From Deltaproteobacteria bacterium (GTDB lineage Bacteria > Desulfobacterota > DSM-4660 > Desulfatiglandales > HGW-15), in contig JAFGDF010000066.1 of the NCBI GenBank assembly GCA_016932235.1, forward strand, positions 1 through 17,342: DNA of 17,342 nt. The letters are read 5' to 3'. The notes under the pieces are model-generated. The model worked only from the letters and a program-made list of their open reading frames with translations. It had not been told where the DNA came from and searched no databases. Below are positions 14,182 through 17,342 of this stretch, piece by piece. Both the position numbers and the translations under genes were made by a program. Within the stretch, counting starts at the first letter, position 1. The number at the start of each line of letters is the position of its first letter.

Positions 14182-14342
14182 TGAGTGCGAGATAAAGGGA
14201 ACCCTCTTTTCTTCCATGTTCGTCGGGAAACTGCAATACATCCTGGCAGTGGCAGTCGAGTAAATAAACGTTTCTATTTTTCATTGCAAGCCAGAAGGGT
14301 CAGGTTCAACATTTATTGATTCATTTTGTCAAAATGGTGTTG

Positions 14343-16766
14343 TCAATCCTTGAAAACAAGCTCCAGTGTTTTTGCAAGGCTTTCAAACTTATAGGGTTTT
14401 TTGATGATGCCTGAGAGTTCTTTGCCGAGGAAACGCCCTGTGATCTCCTGTTCATCGAAGCCGCTTGAAATGATTATTTTTATGTCATTGCTTATGTGCC
14501 GCAGTTCTTCAAAGGTTGCCTGTCCGTCTTTCTTCGGCATGGTTAGGTCTAAAATGACGCAGCCTATTTCATCTTTATGGGTGTGGAAGATCTCAAGGGC
14601 TTCATCTCCGTTTACTGCGGTAAAAACCCGGTAACCGAGATGTTCCACCATGGATCTGCAGACGGACAGTACCATCTCTTCGTCATCAACGATGAGCACG
14701 GCTTCATTGGGCAGCGGACTTTTTTTTGTCTCTCCCGGTATCGTGGCGGCAGATTTTTTCTCCTGTCCGAGCTGTTCGCCTTCCTTGGTTGAAGGAAACA
14801 GGACTCTGATTGTGGTTCCTTTTCCCGACTCGCTCTCTACGGTGATGGATCCCTTATGCCCTTCCACGATGCCGAGCACTGCAGCCATGCCAAGGCCTCT
14901 TCCCGTGAACTTCGTGGTAAAGAACGGATCAAACAGCTTCTCCCTTGTCCGCTTATCCATTCCGCATCCCGTGTCTTTGACCTCGAAGAATACATACATA
15001 CCTGGCAAAGGTTTTTCTTTGAATTGGCACCGCAGGAAATAGGATTCATCACATTCCTGCATGCCTGTGGTAATGGTGATCATGCCGGGATTGTCAGCTA
15101 TGGCATCCGAAGCATTGACGATGAGGTTCATGATGATCTGCTGGATCTGTCCGGGGTCGGCAACGATGGGAGGCAGGTCTCTGTCCATCTGGAGGTTCAG
15201 GGTTATGGTCTTTGCAATGGATGCCTTGAGCAGGTGGGTCATTTCCTCGACCATTTCGCTCATGTCAAAGGCTTTAAGATCAAATTTTCCTCTGCCGGAG
15301 TAAGCCAGCATCTGGTTCGTAAGGTCAGCTGCCTTATGTACGGCAGACAGGGCATGTTCGATATAGGTGCGGGAACGAGAGACCGGAGACATGTCGAGAA
15401 GTGCCAGGTCAAGATTTCCCAGGATCGCCATGAGAAGGTTGTTGAAGTCGTGAGCGATGCCGCCTGCCATTACTCCAAGGCTTTCGAGCTTCTGTGCATG
15501 CAGGAGCCGGCGCTCCATCTCGAGCCGTTCCTGCTCGGCTTTCTTGCGGCTGGTAATATCGCGGGCAGTAATGACCATTCCATTGATACCGGGATAATCC
15601 AGCAGGTTTTTGCCGATTGCCTCCAGGTATACCCAGGTGCCGTCTGCCTTTAAGAAACGGAATTCTGTCGGCGTTCCCGGATTTGTATTGGAATATACTT
15701 CACCAAGGTCATTGAGGACCCGCTCAATGTCGTCCGGATGGATGAAATCAGCGGGTGTCTTTCCGATGAGGTGCCCTTTCTCATAACCAAGAATACTCTG
15801 TACGGCGGAGGTCTCGTAGATGAACGATCCTTCTTCGTTCATGATCACAATGATATCGGAAGAATTCTGAATCAGGGTGCGGAACCTCTCCTCGCTTTTT
15901 ATCAGTGCCTCCTGTGCACTTATCCTGTCGGTGATGTCATGGATGATTGAATAGAGAAGATCCTCGCCGCCAACCATGATCGGACCGCTGTAGACCTCTA
16001 CATCCCGTACTTTCCCGCCGGCGAGCCGATGTTTGAACAGGAAGTAACGGTTCTGCCTTGACTGCGCCTTTCTCATTTCTTCACGGATCTGCTCTGTGCT
16101 GAGGATATTGATGTCGGTGATCTTCTTTGCCGTCAGTTCTTCCCGGCTGTAGCCGTAAAAGAAACAGGCGGCAGGATTGGCCTCCATGATCTGCGCCGTC
16201 TCCGGATGTATCAGGAGCATGGCGGCATGATTGTTCATGAACAGGCTGAGGTATCTCTGCTCGCTTTCCCTGAGCGCCTCTTCTGCCAGTCTGCGTTCCG
16301 TGACATCACGGATATTGATCAGATTGGCCTCTTTGCACAGGTAGGTGATTCTTTTCCCGAGTGTTTCAACCCACCGCTGACTGCCGTCCTGCGTGTTGAT
16401 TCTGTATTCCGCGATAAATGCCTCTGTTCCTTTTTTGACAAGGGAGAGGTCATGTTTTGCGGTCTGTATCATGTCGGGATGCAGGAACTGGAAGATGTTG
16501 AGGCCTGCGGTGTCGGTCCTTTCGGGGATGCCGGCCAGCTTGAATGCAGCTTTGTTTGCATACAGGAAGTTTCCCTCCCAGTCGGTAATTATCATGGCAT
16601 CCATCATGTTGTCTGTGAAGGTATGGAAAAGTTCCCGAATCTCGTTCAGGTCTTCTTCGGGATGATCCGGCTGAATATCGCCCTGTCTGATCAGTTCAAT
16701 CTCCAATCGCAGTGCATGCAGCTCTTCCATGAGCTGCTGCCTGGTCTTTTCTTTTTCATTCATCAT
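14343..16766 (-). CDS. Cytosolic hybrid sensor histidine kinase with three PAS domains and a receiver
   Basis: From ATG 16766 (MMNEKEKTRQQLM) the protein has 807 residues: an N-terminal coiled coil, then PAS1 (about 46-158), PAS2 (168-281) and PAS3 (291-407), HisKA with H439 in AGGIAHDFNN, HATPase_c with N547/N551, G1 DTGCGMD (598-604) and G2 GRGLGMA (622-628), and a REC domain (688-804) with D694/D695, phospho-acceptor D740 and K790. All phosphorelay residues are intact. An in-frame GTG at 16889 would add 41 hydrophobic residues but lacks a ribosome site. The chosen ATG has only GGAG about 13 bases upstream, so the start is uncertain. With no membrane segment it probably senses redox, oxygen or a small intracellular ligand via PAS. 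It is convergent with the binding-protein gene (161-bp gap) and no response regulator gene is adjacent. Confidence 0.9.
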   Translation of the reverse strand: MMNEKEKTRQQLMEELHALRLEIELIRQGDIQPDHPEEDLNEIRELFHTFTDNMMDAMIITDWEGNFLYANKAAFKLAGIPERTDTAGLNIFQFLHPDMIQTAKHDLSLVKKGTEAFIAEYRINTQDGSQRWVETLGKRITYLCKEANLINIRDVTERRLAEEALRESEQRYLSLFMNNHAAMLLIHPETAQIMEANPAACFFYGYSREELTAKKITDINILSTEQIREEMRKAQSRQNRYFLFKHRLAGGKVRDVEVYSGPIMVGGEDLLYSIIHDITDRISAQEALIKSEERFRTLIQNSSDIIVIMNEEGSFIYETSAVQSILGYEKGHLIGKTPADFIHPDDIERVLNDLGEVYSNTNPGTPTEFRFLKADGTWVYLEAIGKNLLDYPGINGMVITARDITSRKKAEQERLEMERRLLHAQKLESLGVMAGGIAHDFNNLLMAILGNLDLALLDMSPVSRSRTYIEHALSAVHKAADLTNQMLAYSGRGKFDLKAFDMSEMVEEMTHLLKASIAKTITLNLQMDRDLPPIVADPGQIQQIIMNLIVNASDAIADNPGMITITTGMQECDESYFLRCQFKEKPLPGMYVFFEVKDTGCGMDKRTREKLFDPFFTTKFTGRGLGMAAVLGIVEGHKGSITVESESGKGTTIRVLFPSTKEGEQLGQEKKSAATIPGETKKSPLPNEAVLIVDDEEMVLSVCRSMVEHLGYRVFTAVNGDEALEIFHTHKDEIGCVILDLTMPKKDGQATFEELRHISNDIKIIISSGFDEQEITGRFLGKELSGIIKKPYKFESLAKTLELVFKD

Positions 16767-16975
16767 GAGAAATTTAGCGCTCCAATACAGGGTCTCAAAG
16801 TTATATATCGTCTGGACGAAGAAGTAAGGTGAAGCATATTTAAAGAAAATATAAGAACATGGAAGGAATGAGTCAATGAACGCAAGCACAACCCGCTGAT
16901 ATTATCTGATTGCACGCCATTATTTTTCCAACCCTTATGACAACAACTCTTGTCAAAGCCAAGGGGGTCTGATAA

Positions 16976-17003
16976 TTAACTGGCAATGATTATTGACAGT
17001 TAA
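16976..17003 (+). promoter_or_regulatory. Inverted repeat upstream of hydrolase (operator candidate)
   Basis: TTAACTG (16976-16982) and CAGTTAA (16997-17003) form a perfect 7-bp inverted repeat with centres 21 bp apart, two helical turns, 26 bp before the hydrolase start. The right half overlaps a TTGACA-like -35 box (16994-16999). A dimeric repressor site is plausible. A second small hairpin, TGACAA-CAACTC-TTGTCA, lies upstream at about 16938-16955. Confidence 0.35.
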
Positions 17004-17028
17004 CCTTACAGACAGGGAGGTTCATGTC

Positions 17029-17342
17029 ATGATTGAAAGGCAAAACATTCAGTTCACATCAAGAGGACTGAGATGCAACGGCTGGTTCTACCGGGCTTCT
17101 GATAAGGATAAATCTCATTGCATCGTCATTGCGCACGGCTTTTGCGGAGTTAAAGAGATGCGCCTGGATGCATATGCCGAGTCCTTTGCCATGGCCGGAT
17201 ACAATGCCCTTGTCTTTGATTATCGGCATTTCGGCGAAAGCGAGGGTGAGCCACGGCAGATTCTCGATATAAAGAAGCAGCACCAGGACTGGCATGCCGC
17301 CATCAGCTTCACCAGGGGGCTTCCCGGCATAGATCCTGAAAA
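17029..17342 (+). CDS. Alpha/beta hydrolase, N-terminal part (runs off window)
   Basis: ATG 17029 has GGGAGG eight bases upstream; the overlapping ATG at 17024 stops after two codons. The first 104 residues show the alpha/beta-hydrolase opening: a strand pair (IQFTSRGLRCNGWFYRA), CIVIAHGFCGVKEM with the HG oxyanion-hole motif, then YAESFAMAGYNALVFDYRHF and GESEGEPRQ. The HGF...FDYRxFGxSxGEPRQ pattern is that of the dienelactone-hydrolase/serine-aminopeptidase-like branch found widely in soil and sediment bacteria. The nucleophile (GxSxG), acid and histidine lie beyond the window edge, so activity cannot be judged. The substrate is unknown. Confidence 0.88.
   Translation, partial: MIERQNIQFTSRGLRCNGWFYRASDKDKSHCIVIAHGFCGVKEMRLDAYAESFAMAGYNALVFDYRHFGESEGEPRQILDIKKQHQDWHAAISFTRGLPGIDPE

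Noticed and set aside
14323..14337. CATTTTG-T-CAAAATG palindrome between the convergent binding-protein and kinase genes as a terminator
   Set aside because: AT-rich stem with a one-base centre and no T-run; too weak to call.
16767..16889. GTG-initiated 41-residue hydrophobic extension of the second kinase
   Set aside because: No ribosome site, an aromatic-rich non-conserved look, and two ATG codons directly before the coiled coil; kept only as an alternative start.
1..17342. CRISPR array, tRNA or rRNA genes
   Set aside because: No regularly spaced identical repeats and no tRNA cloverleaf or rRNA-like conserved stretches were seen on either strand.

Overview
The window looks like a chromosomal stretch from an anaerobic Gram-negative proteobacterium, most plausibly a Desulfobacterota (former Deltaproteobacteria) lineage. 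This rests on a group II ECF-type ATPase, hybrid histidine kinases carrying the AGGIAHDFNN motif, a MenA/UbiA-like prenyltransferase, and the style of the intergenic repeats. The lineage is inference; there is no rRNA or tRNA to anchor it.

Layout. (1) 1-907: the end of an unidentified gene and an ECF-transporter ATPase, translationally coupled. (2) 908-1522: gene-less and repeat-rich, with an 80-nt imperfect palindrome and a 20-bp perfect palindrome. (3) 1523-6395: an accessory island of genes with no shared pathway. It holds a pRiA4b ORF-3-like gene split by an in-frame TAG, a PD-(D/E)XK-like protein, an IS21-family stub, a small cassette gene flanked by two attC-like sites, a broken small membrane-protein gene, a 466-aa orphan and a hicB-hicA toxin-antitoxin pair. 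Three copies of one dispersed repeat (near 3125, 5753 and 6486) punctuate it. The best reading is a decayed integron-cassette cluster without an integrase (CALIN-like), reworked by insertion sequences. (4) 6778-9343: an orphan periplasmic binding protein, an AraC-type regulator, a possible 30-aa peptide and a LysE-family exporter. (5) 9431-10351, minus strand: a MenA/UbiA-like prenyltransferase. (6) 10718-16766: two hybrid sensor kinases on the minus strand with a solute-binding protein gene on the plus strand between them. The first kinase is membrane-bound with a periplasmic sensor; the second is cytosolic with three PAS domains. (7) 17029-end: an alpha/beta hydrolase running off the window.

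How the genes work together. AraC plus LysE is a common regulator/exporter pair. The binding-protein gene at 13375 is divergent from the membrane kinase and shares a 362-bp upstream region with it, so ligand delivery to the kinase sensor is possible but unproven. Neither binding-protein gene has a permease or ATPase neighbour here. The most interesting part is 3378-3781. Two minus-strand hairpins with identical 7-bp R' boxes and bulged bases in the 5' arm bracket a 74-aa gene with a strong Shine-Dalgarno, whose stop codon lies inside the R'' box. That is the anatomy of an integron gene cassette.
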